Of a DNA stretch of 64,000 nucleotides, positions 29,144 to 38,870 are shown piece after piece. The DNA is from Bacteroidales bacterium. Lineage in GTDB: Bacteria > Bacteroidota > Bacteroidia > Bacteroidales > UBA932. The translations under genes were made by a program, and so were the position numbers. The DNA is taken from assembly GCA_017555965.1 (NCBI GenBank), contig JAFZFH010000129.1:1-64000 (forward strand), in the 5' to 3' direction. Below the pieces are notes generated by a model. It ran no database searches and was not told the origin of the DNA. It saw only the letters and a program-made list of their open reading frames with translations. Position 1 is the first letter of the stretch. The number at the start of each line of letters is the position of its first letter.

Positions 29144-31792
29144 TCAGTTATTTACATATTCATAATCCATACTTCCACCGTCCGCTGAACATACGGCCAT
29201 GTTGTTCACATGTCCGTCCTTATCGATTGCAAGGACAGCTACTGAAAGATTCTTCAGATTCCATCCCTCGTCAACGGTGAATTCAAATGTCTTTTCCGTC
29301 TCTGTACCTGCAGCAAGAGAACCTAGAGACTCTCCTCTCACATTGGAAGAGAGCATCTTTCTCACCACATGTCTGTGAGTATAATTCTTATTCACGGTAC
29401 CTGTACTCATCGTCTGCTCTCCCTTCACCTTATCCTCGATCACGTAAGCAGCAATTCGGTAGGCCATGGCCCTTTCTGCAAAGACCTTTGCATTTACAGA
29501 AACCTTTGCAGTCTGCTCATCGTAAGTGGAACTGACTGCAACACCGCAATGTGTCGCTGACTTCAATGAATTCTCAATCGAATCGTCACATCCGCCCTCA
29601 TTGAGAAGCCCCACTTCCCTCATGTCTGTCACAAATGCCGGATATCCGCTCCATCTGAACATATTGAAGAGTTCCTGCTCCTGCGGAAGGGCATATATAT
29701 CATTATTATGGAAAGCCAAAGCATAAGCCTTTCCATTATACTGTCTGTCGATCAGATAGTTGAGAGTTGTCGCACCATCAGGACACTGCGCACACCAGGT
29801 ACCGGTAAACTCCATAACGCAGACACGTCTTGCGAAACGTCCTTCCTTACCCGGATCGACAGCACCACCTTCATCATCGTTTCCTTCATCGTCATTGCCA
29901 CCGTCATTGTCGTTTCCGGACTTTATGGTACCGTCATAATCCACGGAATCTCCTACAGCACACTCGTTTGCATTGTTGCTGCAGAATGTTTCGCCACCGT
30001 CTTCAGTGTCAAGAATCGAGACAACAACCCTCATGTTTTCAGGATCCCAGCCTTCGCCAAGAGTCATCTTCTTTGTCACCGTATATTCCTTATCCCTGAC
30101 CAGCTTGTTTCCGCCATTGAGCTTTGTACCCATGACATTATCAGCTGCCATAGCACGGAAAACATTGTTATGCTCATATGCAGGCGTATCGCTGCCAACC
30201 TGACTATACACGATACCGTCCTCAACAAGGAAAATATGGTAACGGTACTCATCCGAGACAGTTGCCTTGAATTTTGCAGTAACCTCAACGCTGTTGGATG
30301 ACTTGTCATATCTGCTGTCTATTGCAACGCCGGCGACTGCAGGATATGTTTCCGCCTGATGCTGAATCTCTGAAACGATCTTCGAATACTCGTTGATGAT
30401 CGGAGACGAACTCTTTCTGAAGTTCAAAGCGAACATCGGCAGACCGTCACCTGTATTTACCTTATCATAAAACTTCTGATTCACAGAAAGTGTCATCGGA
30501 TCCTCATAACCACCATAATCCATATGGAAGGCCACAGGAATCATCTTCCCCGGCATATTCTTCTGGACATCCTTTATCGCGTCAGCAAGGAATGGGCAGT
30601 TTACACATCCGATCGAAGTGAACTGCATGCCAAGTACCTTCTGCGGGAAAGAGACAGTTTCAGGGGTGTCAGGAACATTACCTTCCGATGCTTCATTATA
30701 TCTGTAATCCACGCTCTCGCCGATCTTGAAAGCCACTGCATTGTCGACAACAACCTTTCCGCCATTGTCGGTAAGAGTAAAGAGCACCACTCTGCATGAA
30801 CTTCCTGGAGTGAGGTCAGGATGTTCGCACACCTTCTCAAATTCTATTTCCTCACCGGGAGAAAGAGTGAATGCATCTGACGACATCGCAAAGAAATTGC
30901 CGGATGTCATCATCACCACATCGTTATAGACCTCTACCTGATTGTTATAGTTTACAGCTGTCTGATTATCCTTCAGGATCGCGATACCAAGATCATACTT
31001 ACCTCCCATGGAAGCCTTGACCCCGACATTTACAGTGACCTTACCGTTTTCAACTACCGACTCCGCCTTGATGCCGGTACCTGCCGGATGGGATGTAAGC
31101 TGATTCTTAACAAGCCTCTGGATATCGTTGACTGTCCTCTTTCCTGAGCCTTCGGCCAGAGAGTAGATTGCGTATGGATATCCGTCATCAGATGTACCGA
31201 ACCTCTTCAGGAGCATACCTGCCATATCCAGGGATTCGTTGTAGTTGATCGAGAATGTATCGTTATTATGGAAGGCCATCACGATACTGTGATCCTTTGT
31301 GTAATCATCCACATTATGCAGAGCCTCCGTCATATATGGACAATACTGACACCATGTACCGGTAAGCTTATAGATCAGTACATTCTTGTGGAATATCTCA
31401 TAGCCGGAACGGTTCTCTGACCTTACGGTCACGCTGTTCTCACAAAAAACTCCCGAATACATCGCTGAAATGGTATATGTACCGTCAGCGATACTTGTAA
31501 ACAGATTCGGAGCATCTGACGCACCCAGTCCTGAACGCCACTCATCAAGTTCAGTAATGTAGAATGACGTATTACGAAGGTATTCTCCCTCTGTAAGTAC
31601 CAGGCCCTTGACATCAGTAATTGTCAGTACAGCCACATCTTTTCCGTCAGACTCGATCACTTTCTTGTCCACAGACAGATAATAAGGTGCCTGAGGAACC
31701 AGAGCAAGCAGATCGTTCGGATCCTGGAATCCGTGACATGCGGACAAAAGGCACGAAACTATAATAAATATTATACCGTATATTCTCTTCAT
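29144..31792 (-). CDS. Lipoprotein with three tandem Omp28/thioredoxin-like units
   Basis: An 882-residue lipoprotein (Cys19 in LLSAC). It has an Ig-like N-terminal part and then three copies of the Omp28-type module, each a thioredoxin-like fold with a CxxC followed by a beta domain. The pairs are C148/C151 (GTWCQYC), C396/C399 (SIGCVNC) and C667/C670 (GTWCAQC). Units 1 and 3 share the block ALAFHNND after the CxxC; the second has AFHMDYG. A Gly/Asn/Asp/Glu-rich linker (about 626-648) separates units 2 and 3. Omp28 is a surface protein first known from Porphyromonas gingivalis; its exact role is not settled. Three units in one chain is unusual for the family as I know it. Disulfide exchange outside the inner membrane is inferred from the CxxC sites. 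Confidence 0.85.
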   Translation of the reverse strand: MKRIYGIIFIIVSCLLSACHGFQDPNDLLALVPQAPYYLSVDKKVIESDGKDVAVLTITDVKGLVLTEGEYLRNTSFYITELDEWRSGLGASDAPNLFTSIADGTYTISAMYSGVFCENSVTVRSENRSGYEIFHKNVLIYKLTGTWCQYCPYMTEALHNVDDYTKDHSIVMAFHNNDTFSINYNESLDMAGMLLKRFGTSDDGYPYAIYSLAEGSGKRTVNDIQRLVKNQLTSHPAGTGIKAESVVENGKVTVNVGVKASMGGKYDLGIAILKDNQTAVNYNNQVEVYNDVVMMTSGNFFAMSSDAFTLSPGEEIEFEKVCEHPDLTPGSSCRVVLFTLTDNGGKVVVDNAVAFKIGESVDYRYNEASEGNVPDTPETVSFPQKVLGMQFTSIGCVNCPFLADAIKDVQKNMPGKMIPVAFHMDYGGYEDPMTLSVNQKFYDKVNTGDGLPMFALNFRKSSSPIINEYSKIVSEIQHQAETYPAVAGVAIDSRYDKSSNSVEVTAKFKATVSDEYRYHIFLVEDGIVYSQVGSDTPAYEHNNVFRAMAADNVMGTKLNGGNKLVRDKEYTVTKKMTLGEGWDPENMRVVVSILDTEDGGETFCSNNANECAVGDSVDYDGTIKSGNDNDGGNDDEGNDDEGGAVDPGKEGRFARRVCVMEFTGTWCAQCPDGATTLNYLIDRQYNGKAYALAFHNNDIYALPQEQELFNMFRWSGYPAFVTDMREVGLLNEGGCDDSIENSLKSATHCGVAVSSTYDEQTAKVSVNAKVFAERAMAYRIAAYVIEDKVKGEQTMSTGTVNKNYTHRHVVRKMLSSNVRGESLGSLAAGTETEKTFEFTVDEGWNLKNLSVAVLAIDKDGHVNNMAVCSADGGSMDYEYVNN

Positions 31793-31802
31793 AAATCAAG
31801 TC

Positions 31803-33434
31803 CTAGAAAAGCATTGTAAGCGAGAGGTTAGCACCGGTATATGCCGGTATCTGTCGGCAGACACCTCCGGAGCAGATATATCCTGCCTTATATCGTCCAT
31901 ATCCGAGGGAAACCTTGGTACGTGACTTAGAGTAGCTGAAACCACCGTTATAATAGTGGACCTTTGTATCACCATGATTGTACATATCAGCGGCATACAC
32001 GCTCCAATGCGGTGCGAAGCTCACTTCAACAAGTGCAGCCATCCAATCCTTCTGATCCTCGAAAGTCACGAGATACTGAAGTTCCATTCTGGCTGCAAGA
32101 GAGCTGTTGAACTTGTAAAGCAGGTCCGCCACCATGATATTCGAGAGCCATGTAGTTCTGCTTGCTCCGTATGATGGTGTGAATTCCTGGTATGACCAGA
32201 GCAAGGTTGACTTGAACTTCTTTGTCCACTGTTTCTCTATATCCACACTTATGTCACGGAAAAGCAGGTTGCCTGGCTTGAAAGTACCTTCCTCTGCAAT
32301 CGTATGATATGTAGAGAAGTTTGCATGTACCTTCATACCGCGCTTGCCTCCAAGCCATGTACCTCTCTTGACATTATAGAACACATCGATCTGTCCTCCG
32401 ATCTCACCGCTGTTGGTGAATCTAGATGTAATCTCACCGGTACGGGCTCCGTAAGGATGGAGAGTCGTAAGCATGTAGGTATACTGGGTACAGAGAGCCG
32501 GAACATAGTTGAGCATGTTCACGTTAGATGCTCCCTGGGTCACCACCTTCGAGTCCATCCACTCAAGACGTCTCAATGAGACGTTGACTCCGAGACCATT
32601 GCCATTGTAACCGGTCTCGATAAGTTGCGCGTTACCTCTCTTCTTGTGGTACATCTCGCCCTCGCCTGCATATGAAGTGTTGTAATAATACTTCTGTCCC
32701 GCATCAACATACTCGGCCTTGAGGAAGAATCCGTGCGACTCAGCATTTACTCTTGCAGACCATCCTGTAGCATTCGGAAGGCAGCCGTCGGTAATACGGT
32801 CAGCATCCAGAGCCTCATAGCGGTCGAGCACAGAGCCCTCCAGGGCGATATGAGTATTATCGAGGCCTATGAGTTTTGAAAGGACGAAGCTGAGGTCCGC
32901 ACCCTTCACCTGAGTCTCGGAGAACTTCATTCCATATCTCGGCATACCCCACAGCGCCTTCACATTAAGGATGTCCTTGTAGGAGTATATCACCCTGGCA
33001 CCTGTCACCGCGTTATTAAGACCGATTGCTCTGTCTTCCCAGCTTCTGAAAAGAAGTCCGCTTCCGAACTGATCATAGAAGGTTCCGGCTGTAACCGAGA
33101 AATCTTCATCATTCCAGTCCACATAGAAGTTTGTAAGAGCCACACCTTTCAGTTCTGCCGAATATCCTACAAGGGCAGGAGCATAGGCTTCAAGCTGCAT
33201 ACCTGCAGAGAACTTGGAATTGTAATAATCAAGTTTAAGATGGTTATTCGATCCAAAGTTGCCATCGGGAACGGTAGCGGCAGTCTTGGAATCGTTCTGA
33301 TACCAGTTTGTATTTGTCTCGAATCCCGCTGTCACGTATCCGCGTGAGTCAGAGGAATCTGTATTTTCTGCATACAAAGTGGTTGCAATCCACGGTAGAA
33401 CCGCGATTGCAACCACTGAAATCAAATATTTCAT
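31803..33434 (-). CDS. DUF6029 family outer-membrane barrel protein, copy 1
   Basis: A 543-residue protein from ATG 33434 (MKYLISVVAIAVLPW..., signal peptide ending LYAEN); nine open codons before it belong to the 3' end of the upstream gene in another frame. Long alternating strands such as LTNFYVDWNDEDFSVTAGTF and a terminal aromatic residue (SLTMLF) suggest a barrel. The DUF6029 hallmarks FYDQFGSGLLFRSWEDRAIG (about 113-132) and the C-terminal GYICSGGVC (C521 and C526) are shared with copy 2 at 38871-40568. Two conserved Cys beside thiol-oxidoreductase genes suggest a disulfide. The function of the family is unknown. It starts one base after the stop of the DUF4988-type gene (TAATATG). Confidence 0.85.
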   Translation of the reverse strand: MKYLISVVAIAVLPWIATTLYAENTDSSDSRGYVTAGFETNTNWYQNDSKTAATVPDGNFGSNNHLKLDYYNSKFSAGMQLEAYAPALVGYSAELKGVALTNFYVDWNDEDFSVTAGTFYDQFGSGLLFRSWEDRAIGLNNAVTGARVIYSYKDILNVKALWGMPRYGMKFSETQVKGADLSFVLSKLIGLDNTHIALEGSVLDRYEALDADRITDGCLPNATGWSARVNAESHGFFLKAEYVDAGQKYYYNTSYAGEGEMYHKKRGNAQLIETGYNGNGLGVNVSLRRLEWMDSKVVTQGASNVNMLNYVPALCTQYTYMLTTLHPYGARTGEITSRFTNSGEIGGQIDVFYNVKRGTWLGGKRGMKVHANFSTYHTIAEEGTFKPGNLLFRDISVDIEKQWTKKFKSTLLWSYQEFTPSYGASRTTWLSNIMVADLLYKFNSSLAARMELQYLVTFEDQKDWMAALVEVSFAPHWSVYAADMYNHGDTKVHYYNGGFSYSKSRTKVSLGYGRYKAGYICSGGVCRQIPAYTGANLSLTMLF

Positions 33435-33435
33435 A

Positions 33436-36400
33436 TTATTCGAAATAATCTGGAACCTCAATTGTCATTGGAGCATAGTAGTTACCCTGAAGGTCACGGA
33501 AGACTACGATCACTCTGTCAGAAACCTTTCCTGTCTCGCTGTTTACACCCATTGCATATGGATTCGAGATCTTGAGAGGCTCACCCGCATTGTAGTAGAT
33601 GATAGGTTCAGCATCCTCATAGAATGGTCGGTATGCTTCAAACAGAGCATCAGCCCATGCATCAGCCTCATCACCTGTAAGGCCGAACATTGCAGCTTTT
33701 TCCTTATAAGGCTCGATTGTGTTGTAGTAAGCGATCCTCTCGAGTGCTCTCTCGTAGTATGTACATTTGTCACCCTCCCAATAGATACACTTGCCATCAT
33801 GGTCGCCTTCTGCAAAATATGTCGCAAAGCCCAATGTAGGAAGACCGTGAACATAATAGTCATATACATTCATCAGCTGACCCTCCTTAAGTTCTCCGTT
33901 CTTATAGTAGTCAGGCTCACACATCATCTCACCATCCTTGTAAGGAACATAACCGTTGTCATACTTGCGGCTTGAATATTCCTCCACATACACGATCTTC
34001 TCCTCAACGCTCGCAAGACCCATTCCCTCGAAATATGTATCTGAAGCACAAAGGATGTACGCAGTAAGGTCTGTAGGACAAGATATCTGGAAAGCATAGC
34101 TTGCAGACATGTTAGAGTTTTCTGCTGCATGGAAAGACTGTTCGAACCACTCGATGTTGATCTTGCTGAACGCATCATTCCACTTGTCTGTTCCTTCCTG
34201 TACAAGGTCTCCAAGGTCTGCTGCAAGAGTAGTAAACTTATTATAGGCAGCCTTTGAGTAGTTACCCTCCTCATCCTTTGCAAGAACAACAAAGACATAG
34301 TTGGTATTCATTGAGAGGCCTTCGATGGTAATCACGCCATCCTCAGACACCGGACCGTTGGCATTCATCACCTTCTGGATCTGAGGTGCATCCGGATTTG
34401 CCGCCATATAATCCTGGGCACCCATTCTGTCACCACCGCAATAATCATCGCTGATCCAGAACTCATCCTTATCATATCCGCACCAGTAGATATAATCAAC
34501 TGCTGTCTTGCCGTCTGCAATATTAATCTGGAACTTCGCATTGTCAGAAGTGATTCCAAGATTATCAAGAGAAAGAGACAATGAGTTGAAAGTAACTTTT
34601 GATGTAGTCGCTTCCTTGCAGAGAACTTCACCATAAAGTCCGTCATTTCCTACCGCTACAGCATAAAGCCACTTTGTCTTCTTTGGTCCAAGACCGCTGA
34701 CTGTTGCCTCAACTGATGAAGTTCTTGACTCGACACATGTCGCAGCTGCAAGAAGCTTGCTCATTCTTGTCTCGTTTGAAGCTGTAGAATATCTCTTACC
34801 ATCATCAGCAGAAAGATATGCGTAATAGATCATTGCTGCACCTTCGCATGATACAGTCGTGCTGATTGAAGAAGTTGTTACAGTAAAGTCTGCAACTGAA
34901 ACATTAAGTTTTCCACCTGCAGTGACCGCTTTTGTAGAGAACTTCTTATACATCACATCAGATGCAGTGAAAGTTGTCTTATCCTCAGATGCAGGAATAA
35001 CCCAAAGAGCATACTCAGTACCAGAATCCAAAGTCCTGGCATTAGCAGAAGTTGGGAATTTTGATGCAGCTCCGCTATAAGAGTAGTTTCCTTTCACAGC
35101 ATCATAAACGCCGTTGCTCACCTGATATACAAGCTCTTCAACAAATGATTCAGTCACCTCCACAAGGCCCGCATAAACGATATCCGCACCTTTTACCTCG
35201 ATCTGAAGATCAGCATCAAAAAGGGTTTCATTACTTACAGCAAGATTTACAGAAATCGGTTCGATGCTCTTTACCTGAAGCATATCAGCCACAGCATAGA
35301 ATCCGACATTCTCTCCTGTCTCGTTGTAAAGAGCAGGAAGCACCCAGAACACATAAGACTCAGTTACAGAAAGTTCTGCACCATTGATCTCAGCAAGAGT
35401 CTTGTCAACAGCAACTTCCGAAACATTGTAACCTGCAGGAAGGTCAGACGAAGAAGAAAGGATCTTGTTCACCTGGTCAACCACAGTTGCAGCGTCGAAT
35501 GACGAAACGGTCATAATACCATAAGCAAACTTCTGAATTCCTGTGTAAGGCTGAACAGCCGCTCTGAATGAAGATACATTAAGTTTCTTGAAAGGAGTTG
35601 TAGAAACATACATCTTTGTCACAGATGCATTGCCTCCCTCAACGACAGAAACAACCTTGATATATCCCTCTGCCTCAGCAGCGCCAAGTGCGATTACAGA
35701 CTCAGAAGGTGCTGTAACATAAGCATATGTATTGCCTGTAAGCTCCTCGTAAACTTCCTTGACTCTCCATCCGTCAGGAACCTGCATGACGTAATCAAGA
35801 ACTCCATGCATCTCCATAAGGAAAGACTGTGTGGTTCCGCAAGCAAGATAATAGTCAGAAACCACAGAGTTATTCACATTTGAAAGCTTGAACACTACAC
35901 CCTTGTAACCATCAAGAGCCACTGTGATCTCCATTCCTTCACCAAAAGTAAACTTCACAGCATAAACCTTTCCTGAAGCATCTGTAAGAGGAGTGCAAGA
36001 TGAGAACACCTGCACGACATCTTCCGCATCATATCCTGTCTCATATTCCCTGCCGTTGATCACGAGCACATATACTCCGTCCTTGATCTTTACGCTGATG
36101 TCCGCGCTTACAGGAATTGGATTTCCATAAGTGTCAGTAATCAGAACAGGATTTCCCAAAGCGTCAAATGTAGACCAGCACTTCTTTCCGTCAATAAGGG
36201 TATATGACACAAGTGTCGAGAAATCAGTTCCCTCAGGAAGAACCTTGAACTTTGTCCCGTTAGAAAGTGTGATGGTGTATGATCCGTCACTGTTCTTCTT
36301 GCATGAGGTAAGAGTTGCACCGTTTGTCAGAAGGGCATTCATAGCCTCGACCTGACTTGTCATCTCAGCCTCCAGCACCTCTACTCTGTTCTCAAGCTCC

Positions 36401-36507
36401 TCAACCTTGCCCCAGATTTCAGAATCATCGTAGCACGATGTGAACGCAGGAACAGCAAGAGAAATGCAGAGAAGAGACCTCAAAAAGTGTTTCATCAAGT
36501 TGTTCAT
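33436..36507 (-). CDS. Large DUF4988 (PL29 N-terminal)-like lipoprotein
   Basis: A 1023-residue lipoprotein with Cys25 in AFTSC followed by YDDSEIWGKVEELENRVEVLE, the C-Y-D-D plus coiled-coil start of the group. Residues about 60-90 (SCKKNSDGSYTITLSNGTKF) are typical of DUF4988, the domain also called PL29 lyase N-terminal. A PDGWRVKE unit lies near 245. Fn3-like repeats follow, with strands such as ESYVFWVLPALYNET and GTEYALWVIPASEDK. The last ~250 residues form a different region rich in Tyr, Trp and Cys (YWEGDKCTYYERALERIAYY), absent from the other two group members. It is first in the six-gene operon; no lyase catalytic domain is recognised. Confidence 0.78.
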   Translation of the reverse strand: MNNLMKHFLRSLLCISLAVPAFTSCYDDSEIWGKVEELENRVEVLEAEMTSQVEAMNALLTNGATLTSCKKNSDGSYTITLSNGTKFKVLPEGTDFSTLVSYTLIDGKKCWSTFDALGNPVLITDTYGNPIPVSADISVKIKDGVYVLVINGREYETGYDAEDVVQVFSSCTPLTDASGKVYAVKFTFGEGMEITVALDGYKGVVFKLSNVNNSVVSDYYLACGTTQSFLMEMHGVLDYVMQVPDGWRVKEVYEELTGNTYAYVTAPSESVIALGAAEAEGYIKVVSVVEGGNASVTKMYVSTTPFKKLNVSSFRAAVQPYTGIQKFAYGIMTVSSFDAATVVDQVNKILSSSSDLPAGYNVSEVAVDKTLAEINGAELSVTESYVFWVLPALYNETGENVGFYAVADMLQVKSIEPISVNLAVSNETLFDADLQIEVKGADIVYAGLVEVTESFVEELVYQVSNGVYDAVKGNYSYSGAASKFPTSANARTLDSGTEYALWVIPASEDKTTFTASDVMYKKFSTKAVTAGGKLNVSVADFTVTTSSISTTVSCEGAAMIYYAYLSADDGKRYSTASNETRMSKLLAAATCVESRTSSVEATVSGLGPKKTKWLYAVAVGNDGLYGEVLCKEATTSKVTFNSLSLSLDNLGITSDNAKFQINIADGKTAVDYIYWCGYDKDEFWISDDYCGGDRMGAQDYMAANPDAPQIQKVMNANGPVSEDGVITIEGLSMNTNYVFVVLAKDEEGNYSKAAYNKFTTLAADLGDLVQEGTDKWNDAFSKINIEWFEQSFHAAENSNMSASYAFQISCPTDLTAYILCASDTYFEGMGLASVEEKIVYVEEYSSRKYDNGYVPYKDGEMMCEPDYYKNGELKEGQLMNVYDYYVHGLPTLGFATYFAEGDHDGKCIYWEGDKCTYYERALERIAYYNTIEPYKEKAAMFGLTGDEADAWADALFEAYRPFYEDAEPIIYYNAGEPLKISNPYAMGVNSETGKVSDRVIVVFRDLQGNYYAPMTIEVPDYFE

Positions 36508-36540
36508 AAGATATAGTTTTATTGATTTTTCATTATCTTA

Positions 36541-36548
36541 CAAAGGTA
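36541..36548 (-). promoter_or_regulatory. Promoter -7-like box for the six-gene envelope operon
   Basis: TACCTTTG on the minus strand fits TAnnTTTG and lies 33 bases before the ATG at 36507. A TTTG at 36564-36561 is only 12 bases further upstream, shorter than usual, so the -33 element is uncertain. Confidence 0.45.
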
Positions 36549-36597
36549 ACATTAATTTGTCAAAATCAGATGATTAGCACGCACTAATTTACACAAA

Positions 36598-36626
36598 AGA
36601 GGCGACCCTGGGGAAGGGTCGCCTCT
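36598..36626 (-). terminator. Terminator after the second DUF4988-type operon
   Basis: A 12-bp perfect stem (AGAGGCGACCCT at 36598-36609 with 36615-36626) and a 5-base loop, followed on the minus strand by TTTTGTGTAAATT. It lies 27 bases after the stop at 36654 and separates this transcript from the six-gene operon. Confidence 0.85.
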
Positions 36627-36653
36627 GAAGAATTATGCGGTTATTTTTTCTGA

Positions 36654-38807
36654 TTACTCAGCAGCTGGAAGATTTGCAGCAAGGTTGAATGAAAGCGGAG
36701 TTGTCTGAAGTTCAACAACAGCACCATCCTCATCAACATTGTAACCCCAAACATAGTAATCCTTCTTATATGAGCTCTGTGAGAAGGTAACGGTAGCCTT
36801 ACCATCAACTACATCAGCCCACTGGCAAGAATAATATACGCCTGGCTTAGTTGCAATATACTTTGAGATATAAGCGTTGTTATATGCCTCAGACTCAACG
36901 TCAACAGTACCATCTTCATTCATTGGTGTTGACACATTATAACCGGCAATCTTAGTTGCGCCAGTTACTGACAACACAGCAGTGTACGTTCCATCAACAA
37001 GTGTAAGAGACTCAAGTGTTGCTGAAATTGTCTCGACATAAGGAATCTCCTTAGTCTTGAATGTATCAGCCACAACCTCACCATACTTACCATCCTTGCT
37101 TACTGGAACAGCAGCGAGCACCCAAGTTTCACCTGGATTGAGGTAACCCTCATAAACCTCTGTCTCATAAGCGCTCATCGGCATATAACAATCTTCAAAG
37201 AGAGCAGCGAGAACGTCTGCATCGTTCTCGAACTCTGCAAACTCCTCCTCTGAATACCAATAGTAGTAAACAGCATCAGTATCCTCAGAAATTGTTACAG
37301 GGACAGTAATAGAGTCAAATGCCTCAACTGCATCACCGAACTCAACTGAGCAAGAACCACCAGCCTGAAGGGCATTAGTTGTAACAGTCATTACATATGG
37401 CTCAAACTGAGCTGCAAAATCAGTGTACTCAGTACCCTCCATATATGGGAATACATATACATAGTATGATGTATCGAAGTCAAGAGGCTCCCCATTCAAC
37501 TCTGAAAGCTTGATAGTCTCATTCTCTGCCTCAGTAACAGAATAGCCACTCCACCAATCAAGGTACTCAGGCTGCTGGAGATACATCCAGAGGTTAGCCT
37601 CGCTGAAAACTGTCTCCATAGGAACACCAGGGTAAACTGGTGCAAGACCTACATAGAAGTTAGTTGCACCCTTGACGCTCATAGTAAGATCAGCATCGTT
37701 ATGTGTAACATTTGTGATCTCAACATCAATATCGAAGCGAGTGTACTTAACATACTGACCAGCCTCTGAGATTGGCATACCCTTCTCATCCGCAGGAACT
37801 ACCCAAAGAAGAGTCTCAACACCATATGAAAGCTCTTCGCCCCAAGTAAGCCAGCTGTAGATATCAAGCATTGTTGTTGTTACAACATCTGTCTCGTACT
37901 CTACTTCCACATACTCCTTGAACTCAATGTCACCATTGTTGTAGAACATACCTGAATAGTCCCAGTTAGGGAACTCATAATAGTCCTTGAAGAAGTCGAA
38001 GTATGCAACAGGGTCCTCCTCAAATCCAGCAATATCTGAAGCGAATCCGATATAGAAGTTCTCGAAACCATAAGACTTCTCACCTGTTGCCATGTTAGTC
38101 TGCTCTGAAGTATATGAGTTTGTAAATGTGAGGTTACCCTTCATGTCAACAGATACTGTAAGACCATCACCTGTCCTGACATCAAGCTTTACAACCTTGC
38201 ACTTACCCTCAAGAGTAGTTGCATGAACAAGGATCTCTCCTTCCTCTTCTGCTGCACCAACCTTGTAAGCATCCTTTGAAGGAGCAACTACTGTAAGAGT
38301 TGTACCCTCGAAGCTTGCCTTCCAACCGTCTGGCTTAGCCATAACGTAGTAGTCAGCGATACCCTCAGCTGTGAGTTCGACAACCTTTGTTCCACCGAAC
38401 ATAAGGAAGAAGTCAGTACGGCCAAGAACGAGTGATGAAGACAGCTCCTCAGCGTAAACTGAGAGAGAGTAAGCTGTACCGTTCACTACGAGAGTAAGCT
38501 CATCTGAACCATCCTCATAAACAACCTCTACAGTTGCATCGTTAGCATAAATGCCGGTAGCAACCCAAGTAGCACCGTTGTCATAAGAAACAGATACCTC
38601 GAAAGTCTCAGCATTAACCTGGAACTTGAGCTGAACGTCGAGAGCTGCGTTGATTGCAGCAACCTCAGTGTTAAGTTTGTTCTCGAGAGACTCTACCTTT
38701 GCCTTAAGTGCGTCAACCTCGCCCCAAAGAGCGGTGTCGTCGTAACAAGAAGACACTGCGAGAAGCGAAAGCGCTGCTACGCAGAAAGTTAAAAACGTCT
38801 TTCTCAT
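36654..38807 (-). CDS. DUF4988 (PL29 N-terminal)-like lipoprotein
   Basis: A 717-residue lipoprotein: Cys21 in AVSSC, then YDDTALWGEVDALKAKVESLENKL, a coiled coil of about five turns. As in the paralogue at 24601-26943 it has SYDNGATWVATGIYAND (about 75-90) and a KPDGWKASFEG unit (about 158-168), then Fn3-like repeats with EDYxV-type strands and many acidic and aromatic residues. The protein is strongly acidic with many Thr, Ala and Val. It lacks any recognisable enzyme domain. The 63-base AT-rich leader before it, rich in ACTATA and CAAAC repeats, is the kind seen in front of well-expressed genes. It follows DUF6029 copy 2 and probably shares its transcript. Confidence 0.75.
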   Translation of the reverse strand: MRKTFLTFCVAALSLLAVSSCYDDTALWGEVDALKAKVESLENKLNTEVAAINAALDVQLKFQVNAETFEVSVSYDNGATWVATGIYANDATVEVVYEDGSDELTLVVNGTAYSLSVYAEELSSSLVLGRTDFFLMFGGTKVVELTAEGIADYYVMAKPDGWKASFEGTTLTVVAPSKDAYKVGAAEEEGEILVHATTLEGKCKVVKLDVRTGDGLTVSVDMKGNLTFTNSYTSEQTNMATGEKSYGFENFYIGFASDIAGFEEDPVAYFDFFKDYYEFPNWDYSGMFYNNGDIEFKEYVEVEYETDVVTTTMLDIYSWLTWGEELSYGVETLLWVVPADEKGMPISEAGQYVKYTRFDIDVEITNVTHNDADLTMSVKGATNFYVGLAPVYPGVPMETVFSEANLWMYLQQPEYLDWWSGYSVTEAENETIKLSELNGEPLDFDTSYYVYVFPYMEGTEYTDFAAQFEPYVMTVTTNALQAGGSCSVEFGDAVEAFDSITVPVTISEDTDAVYYYWYSEEEFAEFENDADVLAALFEDCYMPMSAYETEVYEGYLNPGETWVLAAVPVSKDGKYGEVVADTFKTKEIPYVETISATLESLTLVDGTYTAVLSVTGATKIAGYNVSTPMNEDGTVDVESEAYNNAYISKYIATKPGVYYSCQWADVVDGKATVTFSQSSYKKDYYVWGYNVDEDGAVVELQTTPLSFNLAANLPAAE

Positions 38808-38870
38808 AATTGTAATTGTTTTAGTTAATAGTTTGTGGTTTGTTTGTAGTTATAGTTATAGTATTATTTT

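Noticed and set aside
33436..36507. Active PL29 polysaccharide lyase
   Set aside because: Only the N-terminal DUF4988-type part is recognised; no lyase catalytic domain is seen in this or the two related proteins.
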